Shown: in pieces, positions 16,899 through 25,524 of the stretch | Numbering within the stretch: position 1 is the first letter of the stretch | Layout of the letters: every line of letters starts with the position of its first letter | Source: Candidatus Obscuribacterales bacterium | Lineage (GTDB): Bacteria; Cyanobacteriota; Vampirovibrionia; Obscuribacterales; Obscuribacteraceae | Direction of reading: 5' to 3' | NCBI GenBank assembly: GCA_020634035.1 | Contig: JACKCM010000008.1 | Coordinates: forward strand, 248,001 to 312,000 | Length of the DNA stretch: 64,000 bases | Made by a program: the position numbers and the translations under genes | The notes under the pieces: generated by a model | What the model saw: only the letters and a program-made list of their open reading frames with translations | Told to the model about the DNA's origin: nothing | The model's database searches: none

Positions 16899-19580
16899 TT
16901 GACTGTTTTTAAGTTGACCAGAGACCGACGTCAAAAAATCGATGAATGGCTCGGGAAAACCTCGCGCCACGGTTATGCCGGACCGTCGGCGAGGCTGCTT
17001 TTCGGCCTGGGATTGGCTCGTGCTCTGGGGTCTCAGGATCTGCCGAGAGTACTCTATGAGGATCTTCTCGCTGCTGTCGGTATCGTATGTGATGCCGGAG
17101 CGGAACTTGATCTGCCTGGTCAGGACAGTGTTGGCCAACTTGCAAGTCAGATAGTCGCAGAAGATATCATCGAAGAGCTGTATCGTGCTTCGGTTTTGTA
17201 TGGGGCGACTGAGCCCGGAAGGAAGCGAAGCGGCAGTTACTACACCCCGGCGGCTCTGGCCCGGGAGCTTGCCCGGAATGTTGCAGAAAATCTTACTGAA
17301 AGACTTGCAGCAACTAAATTGAAGGTGCTGGATCCGGCTTGTGGACCGGGGATTGTGCTGCTCGCGCTAAACAGATGTTTTGAGCAGCGCAATCTTGAAG
17401 CCGACTTCTTCGGAATTGACCTCGACCCGGGTTCGGTTTTTCTAACTCGTTTCTTCCTTTGTCGAGCCGGATTGCCTCCAGAGATAGCAGCATCCAGGGT
17501 TCTGTGTGGCGACTCTCTGAGGCTGTTTGCCGATGGCGATAGTCCCTTTCGTTCTCTTTTAGAATCAGGTAGTGATACCGTATTCGATGTGGTGGCTGGC
17601 AATCCGCCCTGGGAGATTCATAAACCTAATTCGCGAGAGTTCTTCTCTTTATACGATCCGGATTTCTACAGCTATCCAAAGCAGAAAGCTCTGATTCGAC
17701 AGGAGGAGATCTATTCTGCTTTCCCCGGCAGTCGCAAGAGATGGGAGGAGATAAATCAAAATTATCTAGAAAAAGCAGAGTTTTATAAACGGACTTTTCT
17801 TCATCAGGGCGGCGGTGACGCCAACTTCTATAAATACTTCATCGAACAGAGTTTCAGGCTGGTAGCCGATGGAGGTTTGATCTCCTTAATAGTTCCTGGT
17901 GGTCTCTACTGTGATTTTGGCTCGGGTCCGCTACGCAGTCTTCTAATCGAGGAAGCCGATTGGCTTTTATTAAGGGGCTTCGAGAACTCCGACGCCGCTT
18001 TCGATATTCATCGTTCTTTTAAATATTGCTACTTTGTCGCTCGAAAAGAGGGCAGGACAAAAGCTATCGATGTGAATTTTTTCTCTGAACGAAAGTCCGA
18101 TTTTATTGGCAGTGGCGCTATATATGATGCGGCCAAGCTGAAGCGATTCAGCCCCCATAGTAATATCATTCTGGAGGTCGAAGGCGCCACCACCCTCGAA
18201 CTGCTTGAAAAAATCTATAACAGCCCTTCTGCTCAGTATCTTGGTGAGGCTGTCCTGGGCGGATTTCCCTTGCGTTATCGCCGGGAGTTTGACATGACCG
18301 TAGACTCTTCGCTTTTTGAATCCAGAGATGTGCTGGAGAAAAATGGCTATAGAAGCGACTCTGGCGGCAACTGGCTATCCGGTCCCTGGAAAAGAAGAGG
18401 ACAGGATGATACCGATGACGATGACGATGACGATGACCGGGGCTCTATCACTTCTTCCTGCGGAGCGTACTGTATACGGACGGATTCGGTGCAGTCTATT
18501 CGGTTGCCACTGTATGAAGGCAGAATGATCGGTCCCTATGATTTCAGGAAGAAGGGCTGGGTACAGGGCTCTGGTCGTGGAGCGCTCTGGCGTGAAAAGA
18601 ACTTTGAAGATTCTCTCATCGAGCCCCATTATCTAATCGATGCCGATGCATACAGGGCATCGCGGGCGGTGAGAGGATTGAAAACAGGGTTCCTTGCCGT
18701 GGGTAGCGATACGAACCGGCGGACTATGATGGCCTCGCTCTTGTATGAAGTCCCTTGCGGAAACTCCGTGCCGGTTCTTTATCTGGAGGGCGGGGCTGTT
18801 CAGACTATCCGCTGGCAACTTGTTTTGACCGCGATATTAAACAGCTTCGTGTTCGACTTTGTGATCCGGCGCAGAATGGCGGGAACGAATCTCAATCATT
18901 TTGTCATTGCCGAATGTCCGTTGCCCGATTGTCGAAACATAGACGAGGCGACTATTGCTTCAATAGTGCATCTTGTCGCCCTGCTCAATATGGAGAGCCC
19001 CCGCTACTCGATGCCTTTACTCGAGCTCGGTCTTTCCTGCAGGGCAATAACCGGAGGATCTGTTCTATCTTCTTTAGAGAGGCGTATAGTGATGAGTCTT
19101 ATTGATGTTTTTGTTCTCAGACTATATGGACTCTCTGCCGATGATCTGTTTGTGATTCTGCAAGATAGCCTTATTGGAGAAAAGGCAAGAGGCGGAGGTT
19201 TTATTTTAAACAAACCCGAGCCTTGTTTAGATGAGTTGTTCGAGAAAGTACTAATTGATTTTGATCATTTCGAACAAGAGCCTGATCTAGAGAAGTTTTT
19301 GTCGAGTCTGGCTGATGAACTGCCACCGGTGATAAAGTCCGGAAATTATGGTGTCAATCCAAAGGGTTTTCACCGGGTCGATCAGAATATGCCTGTCTGG
19401 CAGCGTCAGACAGCAATCAGTATGTTGCTTGCTTATTTAGAAAAGAGCAGAGGACAGGCTTATTTAGACGGCATCGCCAGTAGATATGCGGATCGTCTGA
19501 GCACAGATTCAGCCGTTATTGGTAACCGCAGCCTCGACTCTCTGCCCTGTCTTGTCGATGTGCCCGGCAAGCAGATTTAG
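16899..19580 (+). CDS. Eco57I/type IIG-like N6-adenine DNA methylase
   Basis: An 893-aa protein with an N6-adenine methyltransferase core: YYTP at 114-117, SAM-binding motif I DPACGPG at 145-151, FGIDLDP (~171-177) and catalytic NPPW at 235-238. After the core come ~600 residues that could carry sequence recognition. A run of Asp at about 503-515 is encoded by a (GATGAC)4 tract. I see no clear N-terminal PD-(D/E)xK nuclease, and no restriction, BREX or DISARM gene adjoins it, so it may be an orphan methylase. No ATG is available; the frame opens after a TAG at 16866, and TTG at 16899 is the best start. Its 3' end overlaps ogt by 72 bp. Confidence 0.82.
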   Translation: MTVFKLTRDRRQKIDEWLGKTSRHGYAGPSARLLFGLGLARALGSQDLPRVLYEDLLAAVGIVCDAGAELDLPGQDSVGQLASQIVAEDIIEELYRASVLYGATEPGRKRSGSYYTPAALARELARNVAENLTERLAATKLKVLDPACGPGIVLLALNRCFEQRNLEADFFGIDLDPGSVFLTRFFLCRAGLPPEIAASRVLCGDSLRLFADGDSPFRSLLESGSDTVFDVVAGNPPWEIHKPNSREFFSLYDPDFYSYPKQKALIRQEEIYSAFPGSRKRWEEINQNYLEKAEFYKRTFLHQGGGDANFYKYFIEQSFRLVADGGLISLIVPGGLYCDFGSGPLRSLLIEEADWLLLRGFENSDAAFDIHRSFKYCYFVARKEGRTKAIDVNFFSERKSDFIGSGAIYDAAKLKRFSPHSNIILEVEGATTLELLEKIYNSPSAQYLGEAVLGGFPLRYRREFDMTVDSSLFESRDVLEKNGYRSDSGGNWLSGPWKRRGQDDTDDDDDDDDRGSITSSCGAYCIRTDSVQSIRLPLYEGRMIGPYDFRKKGWVQGSGRGALWREKNFEDSLIEPHYLIDADAYRASRAVRGLKTGFLAVGSDTNRRTMMASLLYEVPCGNSVPVLYLEGGAVQTIRWQLVLTAILNSFVFDFVIRRRMAGTNLNHFVIAECPLPDCRNIDEATIASIVHLVALLNMESPRYSMPLLELGLSCRAITGGSVLSSLERRIVMSLIDVFVLRLYGLSADDLFVILQDSLIGEKARGGGFILNKPEPCLDELFEKVLIDFDHFEQEPDLEKFLSSLADELPPVIKSGNYGVNPKGFHRVDQNMPVWQRQTAISMLLAYLEKSRGQAYLDGIASRYADRLSTDSAVIGNRSLDSLPCLVDVPGKQI
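18414..18437 (+). repeat. (GATGAC)4 hexamer repeat within the methylase gene
   Basis: Four perfect copies of GATGAC encode alternating Asp codons inside the methylase. A hexamer repeat can change copy number without shifting the frame, so the acidic loop could vary in length between strains while leaving the gene intact. Confidence 0.9.
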
Positions 19581-20057
19581 TTCGTGCCTGAGAAGCCATT
19601 CTTTGTTGCAGAGTCCACCGGCAAAACCTGTTAATTTCTGGTTTTTGCCGATTACTCTATGACAGGGTATTAATATGGAGACGGGGTTCTTACCCACAGC
19701 CGCGCCCACTGCTCGCTGGGCACTTTCTCGACCGAGATCTATGGCGATATCACCGTAGGTGGTGGTGGTGGCTGGCGCGATGGTCATCAGTCGATGCCAG
19801 ACCTCCAGTTGAAACTGAGTGCCTTGAAGCTCTAGCTCAGGCATTCTTGCGAACCGACCCGCTTCGAAGTACTGGTCCAGGCAAAGTGCGACATCTGCCA
19901 GTTTCTCTGCCGATGGTGAGGCTTCTTTGATCTCTTCTTCAGTCAAGCGCGATATATGTTTGTGATTCTCGAAATAGATTCCTTTGAGGGCACCTGTGTT
20001 CGAGGCAAGAAGCAACAGCCTGCCCAGGGGGCTCTCATAATAGTGACGATAACTCAT
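19509..20057 (-). CDS. ogt: Methylated-DNA--protein-cysteine methyltransferase
   Basis: Suicide repair protein that takes the alkyl group from O6-alkylguanine (and O4-alkylthymine) onto its own Cys. The active-site motif is ILIPCHRVIGKN near residues 126-137, preceded by the Arg-finger region YGDIA and AVGAAVGKNP. I start at the ATG at 20057 (MSYRHYYESPLGRL), 182 aa, because that gives the normal family N-terminus and an ATGA overlap with the stop of the upstream ada/alkA gene, which implies translational coupling. The tail beyond the family core (~25 residues) lies in the 72-bp overlap with the convergent methylase gene. Confidence 0.93.
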   Translation of the reverse strand: MSYRHYYESPLGRLLLLASNTGALKGIYFENHKHISRLTEEEIKEASPSAEKLADVALCLDQYFEAGRFARMPELELQGTQFQLEVWHRLMTIAPATTTTYGDIAIDLGRESAQRAVGAAVGKNPVSILIPCHRVIGKNQKLTGFAGGLCNKEWLLRHELNLLAGHIDKTGQRVEAAVTNNG

Positions 20058-21562
20058 GACTTTACTTTCTCCTTTGTAAGCTCGGAGCGCCAGAGATGCA
20101 CAGCGGCATAGGCGCGCCAGGGCTGCCACGAATTGGCTCTTGCTAGAATTTCTTTGCGGCTTTTGTCTGGCATACTTTTTTTGATGACCAGATCATCAAC
20201 CGGAAATGCGTTGGGATCTTTGAAAGCGCGCATGGCGATATAGCTGCTGGTCCAGGGACCGACACCTTTTATTTTGATAAGCGCTTCTAGAAAATCCTCT
20301 TGATCCTCTTGAATGAACGCTTTTGCATATCCATCTCTGTCGCCTGCCATCATCGAAGCGATCTCATGGATGGTATTGGCTCTGGTGGCAGTAAGCCCGC
20401 ATTCTTTTAATTGAGCCACGGTCATAGTCGCCACTTTGTCAGGTGTTGGAAAAGTTCTAGTGAGGGTTTCGAAGGGCGTCTCTATGGTGTCGCCGCTGGA
20501 CTGCACCAACCGTTCCAGAATTCTTATCGCTGTCTCCACCGAGACCAGCTGTCCGGTCACCGCTCGCACACATATCTCGAAGAGATCGAAGCCGCCGGCT
20601 ACTCTCAAGCCCGGTCGTTCTTCAATGAGGCGGGCAAGCTCGGGGTCTGTCGACAGCGTGGAAGCGATCAGATCCGGCTGAGCGTCGAGATCAAAGAGCT
20701 CGCTTACTTTTGTCACCAGGGTGGAGAGAACAGGTATGAGCCCTTCGGGAAATTCAAGCAGCAGTCGGCTCTCTTTTTCTTTGTCCAGGGATACTTGCAT
20801 CCAACCTCGATATCCTTTGACCATTACAGACCGACGATAGGTGCCTTTACAAACCTCTTCGACGCCTTTTATCGACCGTCGAGAGAGAAAAGCGAGTTGC
20901 TCCTCGAAGTCGAAGGGCGGCCGAAAAGCAAGGGTCAGCCGAATGCACTGTCGAAGCTTTAGTTGCGTTTTTTTGGCTGATGACTGGTCTCGTTTGAGGT
21001 CGGAGGGCGATAGACCATAGTGGTGCTTAAAAGAATGATTGAAACTTCTGACACTGCCGAATCCGGAGGCGAAGGCTATTTCGGTAAGGGAGAAGTTGGA
21101 GTCGGCGAGCAGTTTTTTAGCCGTGAGCAGACGATGGGTTCTGGCGAGGGCCTGGGGTGAGGCACCATATTCAGTTTTGAGAATGCGACGCAGATGTCTG
21201 TCGCTAATTCCCAGCCTGTCGGCCAGGTCTGCCACCAGGGGAAGATCGCTCTCCTCTGGCTGAAGCGATAACTCTTTGATCAGGTCAAGAGCGCTTTTGG
21301 CAAGCCGGCTACTCGAATCTACCGGAGCGAGGCCGGGAGCCAGTTCCGGGCGACACTTCAAACAGGGGCGGAAGCCGCCCTGTTCGGCTTGGGCCTGACT
21401 CTTGAAGAATCTACAGTGTTTGGCGCTGGGGGTTCGGGCTGTACAGATAGGTCGACAATAGATGCCTGTCGAGGTTACCCCGACGAAGAAAATCCCGTCG
21501 AAGCGTCTGTCTCGGGCGGTTAGACAGTGATAGTAGTGGTTGTGATTCTCTGGTGTCTCCAT
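20054..21562 (-). CDS. Ada metal-binding/AraC regulator fused to AlkA DNA-3-methyladenine glycosylase
   Basis: A three-part alkylation-damage protein. The N-terminus is an Ada zinc domain with Cys in GIYCRPIC and CLKC, so it can repair methylphosphotriesters and sense damage. Next is an AraC-type helix-turn-helix (~95-195, ending YGLSPSDLKR). The remaining ~290 residues are AlkA: an N-terminal AlkA domain and a helix-hairpin-helix GPD region with IKGVGPWTSSYIAMR and the catalytic Asp in FPVDD. So one gene joins sensor, regulator and base glycosylase. ATG at 21562 is used; GTG at 21568 is also possible. Its stop overlaps the ogt start as ATGA, giving an adaptive-response operon that may regulate itself. 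Confidence 0.92.
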   Translation of the reverse strand: METPENHNHYYHCLTARDRRFDGIFFVGVTSTGIYCRPICTARTPSAKHCRFFKSQAQAEQGGFRPCLKCRPELAPGLAPVDSSSRLAKSALDLIKELSLQPEESDLPLVADLADRLGISDRHLRRILKTEYGASPQALARTHRLLTAKKLLADSNFSLTEIAFASGFGSVRSFNHSFKHHYGLSPSDLKRDQSSAKKTQLKLRQCIRLTLAFRPPFDFEEQLAFLSRRSIKGVEEVCKGTYRRSVMVKGYRGWMQVSLDKEKESRLLLEFPEGLIPVLSTLVTKVSELFDLDAQPDLIASTLSTDPELARLIEERPGLRVAGGFDLFEICVRAVTGQLVSVETAIRILERLVQSSGDTIETPFETLTRTFPTPDKVATMTVAQLKECGLTATRANTIHEIASMMAGDRDGYAKAFIQEDQEDFLEALIKIKGVGPWTSSYIAMRAFKDPNAFPVDDLVIKKSMPDKSRKEILARANSWQPWRAYAAVHLWRSELTKEKVKS

Positions 21563-21628
21563 GGGCACACTTTATCTCATCTGAATATTTTCTTCCGGCA
21601 AATTTCGGACATTTAAATCGAGGTAGAA

Positions 21629-22297
21629 TTGGGAGATATTTCGACCTTTCAGCATGAGCGCAAAGAATCAAAAAGAAATGAGGTTAAGAGACAAGTGCAG
21701 GGCGGTGAACGAATTAATTCGGAGCTAAAGGAGCAATACAATCGTTATCGCTTCATGTTTTTTGCTCTCTGTCTTTCGGGCTTTCTTCCCCTGGCGACCC
21801 TTGTCTTTCTTTATCTCTCCGGGCCTGGTCTGGGTTATCTCGGTCATCACCTCACCAGTGTGGTGGTCTTCTTTGTGCTTCAAGTGCCCATATGTGCCAT
21901 GGGTGGATATTTGCTCGGCATACGCAGAATGCGTTTTTTAGAACGCTCCAGTCAGCTTGTCGCGGCGGGCCAGACCCAGGATCTGCAAGCCCGGGGAATC
22001 TTCAAGATAACTGGACGGGGCGACTATGTGCTCTCTTGTGTTGATATCATCGACGATACCGATGGCGAGGCCACTGTGGAGCGCTATATGATCATCCCTA
22101 CCTCAGGCAGCGAGGCGGTGATTCGATCATTGCCAGAGTTCAATTCGGACGCAGATGGAGATTCTGGCGAATCTGGCGAATCTGGTGAATCTATAACGCT
22201 CTCCGGCTATGTCGACAGAGAAAGTGGTAAGCTTGCTGCAGTAAATTACAAGGGCGCAGTGCTTTTTGTTAGCCCGCCGGTTACTCTTTTTATTTAG
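21629..22297 (+). CDS. Membrane protein with two TM segments, unknown function
   Basis: Up to 222 aa from a TTG at 21629; the real start may be later, since the first ~40 residues are polar and lack a clear ribosome binding site. Two hydrophobic segments lie at about 45-66 and 75-97, with a basic loop after the second (GIRRMRFLER). The C-terminal ~110 residues are soluble and beta-like, with an acidic insert made from three copies of a 9-bp repeat (Gly-Glu-Ser) near residue 178. I do not recognise the family. It is divergent from the ada/alkA gene, 66 bp apart, and its stop overlaps the convergent TfoX-N gene by 8 bp. Confidence 0.5.
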   Translation: MGDISTFQHERKESKRNEVKRQVQGGERINSELKEQYNRYRFMFFALCLSGFLPLATLVFLYLSGPGLGYLGHHLTSVVVFFVLQVPICAMGGYLLGIRRMRFLERSSQLVAAGQTQDLQARGIFKITGRGDYVLSCVDIIDDTDGEATVERYMIIPTSGSEAVIRSLPEFNSDADGDSGESGESGESITLSGYVDRESGKLAAVNYKGAVLFVSPPVTLFI

Positions 22298-22622
22298 GCG
22301 GCAGGCTGGAAGCGAAGGATATTGCCGGCTCCAGCCACTCGAAAAGACTGTTATTGTTCATCAATGCTTCTGCTTCGACCATGACGAAGCCGTGCATCGG
22401 TCGGCCCGTGAAGTCCATAGTACGGATGTGATCGTCCTGAATCATCTCTCTGGCAGTTTCCCGACCGACACGGAGAACCAGCTCGTCCTGGATGATGCCG
22501 CAGCACATATTTCCGTTGAGCATGAAGGCGATGCCGCCGAACATCTTTCTTTCGATGAATTCTAAGCCACAAGCCGCCAGGGTTTTCTGTACTCTTTTGG
22601 CAAGCAGTTCGTCGTAAGCCAT
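22290..22622 (-). CDS. TfoX N-terminal domain protein
   Basis: A 110-aa single-domain protein. The pattern RKMFGGIAFMLNGNMCCGI and the later MHGFVMVE match the TfoX_N family (the N-terminal half of the competence regulator TfoX/Sxy). The C-terminal TfoX half is absent, as in many stand-alone members whose role is unknown; assigning competence control would be over-reading. Length is normal for stand-alone members. Starts at the ATG at 22622. Confidence 0.88.
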   Translation of the reverse strand: MAYDELLAKRVQKTLAACGLEFIERKMFGGIAFMLNGNMCCGIIQDELVLRVGRETAREMIQDDHIRTMDFTGRPMHGFVMVEAEALMNNNSLFEWLEPAISFASSLPPK

Positions 22623-22894
22623 GCTCTCGGGGGCTCCCTGAAGATCTACATTGAATCTGGATTCTGGATTCGCGAAGCTTGAATTCTATCCTAATTCGGC
22701 TATATCGCCTGAACCTGGCTGAATTTTGGTAAAGATTTCTTGTCTTCTATTATTCTTCCTTCTGCCTGATACGAAGCGCCCGGTTTGATTTAGTGCAAGT
22801 CGGTCCCGCGGCGTTAGCTATATCTAAAGAAGCCAAGAGATAATCTGTATATGATTCTCAGGTGTTGAAAGCCTGAATTCAGTAAATTGCTTCT

Positions 22895-24796
22895 ATGAGA
22901 TCCTCGACCACCAGAGAAAGCCTGTCCGGCACTAGCAAGTCCGAGATCGGACCAGGATCCGAACCCGGATTTGAACCCGGATTCGAAACAGAGCCTGGCA
23001 TGAAGCCGTCCCTGGCAGTCGGTGTCCTCGTTCTGGCTTGCACGCTGCTTTATTTCCCCGGTCTGGGCAGTTTTCCGGCGGTAAATCCGGCAGAGGCTTA
23101 TTATGTCGAAGCCGGTCGAGAGATGGTTGAGCTGGGCAATTACATAACCCCTTACCTCAACTATCAAATCTATTTTTCCAAGCCGATAATGACCTTCTGG
23201 TTGACGGCTGCTTCCTATAAGCTCTTTGGCGTCTCCGAAGCGGCTGCTCGGCTGCCTTTTGCCTTGATCGCCAGTGCTATGGTCCTGGGAGTCTATTTAT
23301 TTGTCTCCAGGATTAAAAGCGTAAGAGCCGGTGCCTTTGCCGGTCTGTCCCTGGCGGCTTCCCCTCTTTTGTTGTTGATTGCCCGAGAATCCCCCATAGA
23401 TATAGCTTTTTCGGCATTCTTAGCCCTGGCTGTTCTGGCTACCGGCATCTGTCTGTCCAGTCCAGTGAAAGAGAGCAGATATTCCTGGACTTTGATTTAT
23501 ATCGGTCTGGGTCTGGCTGTGCTCACCAAAGGACCGGCGGCAGTGGCTCTCTATCTGATGGCGGTGGCTCTCTTTCTGGTTATGACCAGACCCGGTCTCA
23601 AGGAACTGGGCGGCTGGTTGAGTCGGCTTAAGCTCTTACCCGGCATTGCGCTGTTTCTGGCGGTGATTCTGCCCTGGCATGCTGCGGTCTGGATGCAGAC
23701 CGAAGGGCTCTTTTTGAAGGTTTTCTTCCTTTACGAAAATGTGGCTCGTTATGCCGGCCATACTAATATGGGTAAAATGAGCGTCTGGTTCTTCATACCG
23801 GTTCTGGCCGCGGGGTTCTTTCCTTTTGTTCTGCTCCTTTTTCCAGCCTTCAAAAATGCTCTCAGTCTTTCGGGAAAACGTTTGAGAGAAGACCCTGTAA
23901 TGCGCGGGCTGGCTTTCGTTTTTGCTTTTGCAGCCGCCACATTCACGTTCTTCAGTTTCTCCGGTACCAAGCTGATTACTTATATTCTTCCGGTCATGGC
24001 TCCGATAGCTGTTTTTGTCGGGATTTTTATAGACAGTCTCTGTCGGTCTGCCGAAGCTAACAAAAGTGATGATAATGGCTCTTTGGCTATATGGCGCAAG
24101 ACTTTCAGTCTTTCGGTGCTGGTTTATGGACTGGTCGCCGCCGCCGGGCTGGTGTTCGCACTGTTCTATTTCAGTACCTGGAATGTTTTGGTTAAAGCTC
24201 TGGCTGTTATTGGGCTTACGCTATTTTGTGTCGGCTCTGTGATTCAGTTTCGTCTGTTCCGCAGCGGTGCATTCGTGAAGTCGGTCTCTGTCGCTTTTGC
24301 CACCATGGTTCTTGCCCTCTCTATTTTAGCCAATACCGGATTTCATCTTTTCTACACCCATCAAGAAGGCGATTTGATGAAGGTGTCGACGAAAGCCGGA
24401 GAGATCTCGGACCGGGTCCATATGTTCGGGGTCTTTATGCCTTCGGCGATATATTATGCTCGGGGTCCGGTGAATACGTTCTTTCTGACCAAGCAAATCA
24501 AACCGCTTACAACAAGCGATGCGATCAGGCGCACTATAATCGTGCGGGACCGTGACCTGCCAAAGCTTTCGGAGGTACCAGGTCTGGTTCTCGAGCCGGT
24601 GGAGAAAGCCGGGCAATGGGGTCTATATCGAATTAGCGGCTTCGAGGTAGAAAAGGTTATGATTCTGGAAGATGTTTTTCGGATGCCCGAGGTGTTTCAG
24701 AGTTTGATGGACGGAGATACAAGTATGGGACCCCTGACGGTGCCCTATGCTGCCGGAAGAGCCGGTCAAAATAGCTGGTCAGAAAAGCAGAGATAG
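22895..24796 (+). CDS. ArnT/GT39-like polyprenyl-sugar glycosyltransferase
   Basis: A 633-aa integral membrane protein with roughly 11-12 membrane segments (~40-490) and a soluble C-terminal part. The first periplasmic loop has NPAEAYYVEAGREM, corresponding to the D-E-x-x-Y-x-x-x-A-R-E motif of ArnT/PMT (GT39/GT83) enzymes, followed by YFSKPIMTFWL (the K-P-P motif). It likely transfers a sugar from a polyprenyl-phosphate donor onto a lipid or protein at the outer face of the inner membrane; the acceptor is unknown. The leading Asp is Asn here. The N-terminal ~35 residues are low complexity (Gly, Glu, Phe, Pro); an alternative ATG at 23000 would remove them. The lipoprotein-like phosphatase gene follows after 21 bp. 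Confidence 0.8.
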   Translation: MRSSTTRESLSGTSKSEIGPGSEPGFEPGFETEPGMKPSLAVGVLVLACTLLYFPGLGSFPAVNPAEAYYVEAGREMVELGNYITPYLNYQIYFSKPIMTFWLTAASYKLFGVSEAAARLPFALIASAMVLGVYLFVSRIKSVRAGAFAGLSLAASPLLLLIARESPIDIAFSAFLALAVLATGICLSSPVKESRYSWTLIYIGLGLAVLTKGPAAVALYLMAVALFLVMTRPGLKELGGWLSRLKLLPGIALFLAVILPWHAAVWMQTEGLFLKVFFLYENVARYAGHTNMGKMSVWFFIPVLAAGFFPFVLLLFPAFKNALSLSGKRLREDPVMRGLAFVFAFAAATFTFFSFSGTKLITYILPVMAPIAVFVGIFIDSLCRSAEANKSDDNGSLAIWRKTFSLSVLVYGLVAAAGLVFALFYFSTWNVLVKALAVIGLTLFCVGSVIQFRLFRSGAFVKSVSVAFATMVLALSILANTGFHLFYTHQEGDLMKVSTKAGEISDRVHMFGVFMPSAIYYARGPVNTFFLTKQIKPLTTSDAIRRTIIVRDRDLPKLSEVPGLVLEPVEKAGQWGLYRISGFEVEKVMILEDVFRMPEVFQSLMDGDTSMGPLTVPYAAGRAGQNSWSEKQR

Positions 24797-24817
24797 ATAG
24801 GTAAAGGCAGGATTGAA

Positions 24818-25474
24818 GTGGCTGTGAAGGCAAGAAAAGGAAGAGTCGATAAGGGGAGGTTTTTCGCCTTTCTTTCGGTTGCGATTCTGACTACGGGCAG
24901 CACGACTTCCTGTGCCATGAGAGATGCGGAACTGCCGACTATAAGTAAGGCTCCTGTTATATCGGCCAATATGAACAAGGAGCTTCGCAACTTTCACAAA
25001 GTGAATGACTATCTCTATCGCGGCGGCATGCCGACTCCGAACGGGATTCAGGCTTTACATGACAATGGTATCAATACCATAGTAGATTTGCGTTGTGACC
25101 CTCTGGGAATTGCCCTCGAAAAACATGTTGCCACCACCCTTGGTATGGAGTACATAAGCCTGCCCAGCGGAAACGCGCCGCCGCATCCGGCTAAAGTTGC
25201 TCGTTTTATCAAAAGAGTGAAAGAGATGGAAAAGGCTCATGCCGCAGGAGAAAAAGGGGCTGTTTTCGTTCACTGCAACGCCGGTTGTGACCGGACTAGT
25301 TTTTATCTTGCTTGCTGGAGAGTAATAGAAAAGGGTTGGCATCCGATTCGTGCCGGTGTAGAGATGCTGCGCTACGGCTTCTTGATTCATCATCTGGAAT
25401 TTCCTGTGACCAATGACGCCGACAGGCTTATAGTTCCTGGCCGTGCCTACGACCAGAATAATCCCCAGCGCTGA
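24818..25474 (+). CDS. Lipoprotein-like tyrosine/dual-specificity phosphatase
   Basis: A 218-aa protein with the CX5R phosphatase active site HCNAGCDRTS (~150-159) and the general-acid region a little upstream, so it should hydrolyse phosphotyrosine-like or phosphoinositide-like substrates. The N-terminus carries a basic stretch, a hydrophobic core and a lipobox-like TTSC at about 29-32, suggesting export and lipid attachment, i.e. outside the cytoplasm. The family includes bacterial Siw14/DSP-like enzymes (YRGGMPTPNG, VDLR). The start is GTG at 24818. It lies 21 bp after the GT39 gene, so an envelope-related function is plausible but inferred. Confidence 0.82.
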   Translation: MAVKARKGRVDKGRFFAFLSVAILTTGSTTSCAMRDAELPTISKAPVISANMNKELRNFHKVNDYLYRGGMPTPNGIQALHDNGINTIVDLRCDPLGIALEKHVATTLGMEYISLPSGNAPPHPAKVARFIKRVKEMEKAHAAGEKGAVFVHCNAGCDRTSFYLACWRVIEKGWHPIRAGVEMLRYGFLIHHLEFPVTNDADRLIVPGRAYDQNNPQR

Positions 25475-25524
25475 TTGTCGGTGGATATTTGAGTTAACTG
25501 TGACTCTGTTGTTTTAGTATGCTA

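Noticed and set aside
22623..22894. Gene in the 272-bp spacer before the GT39 gene
   Set aside because: No frame with a convincing start or recognisable product; nothing else visible.
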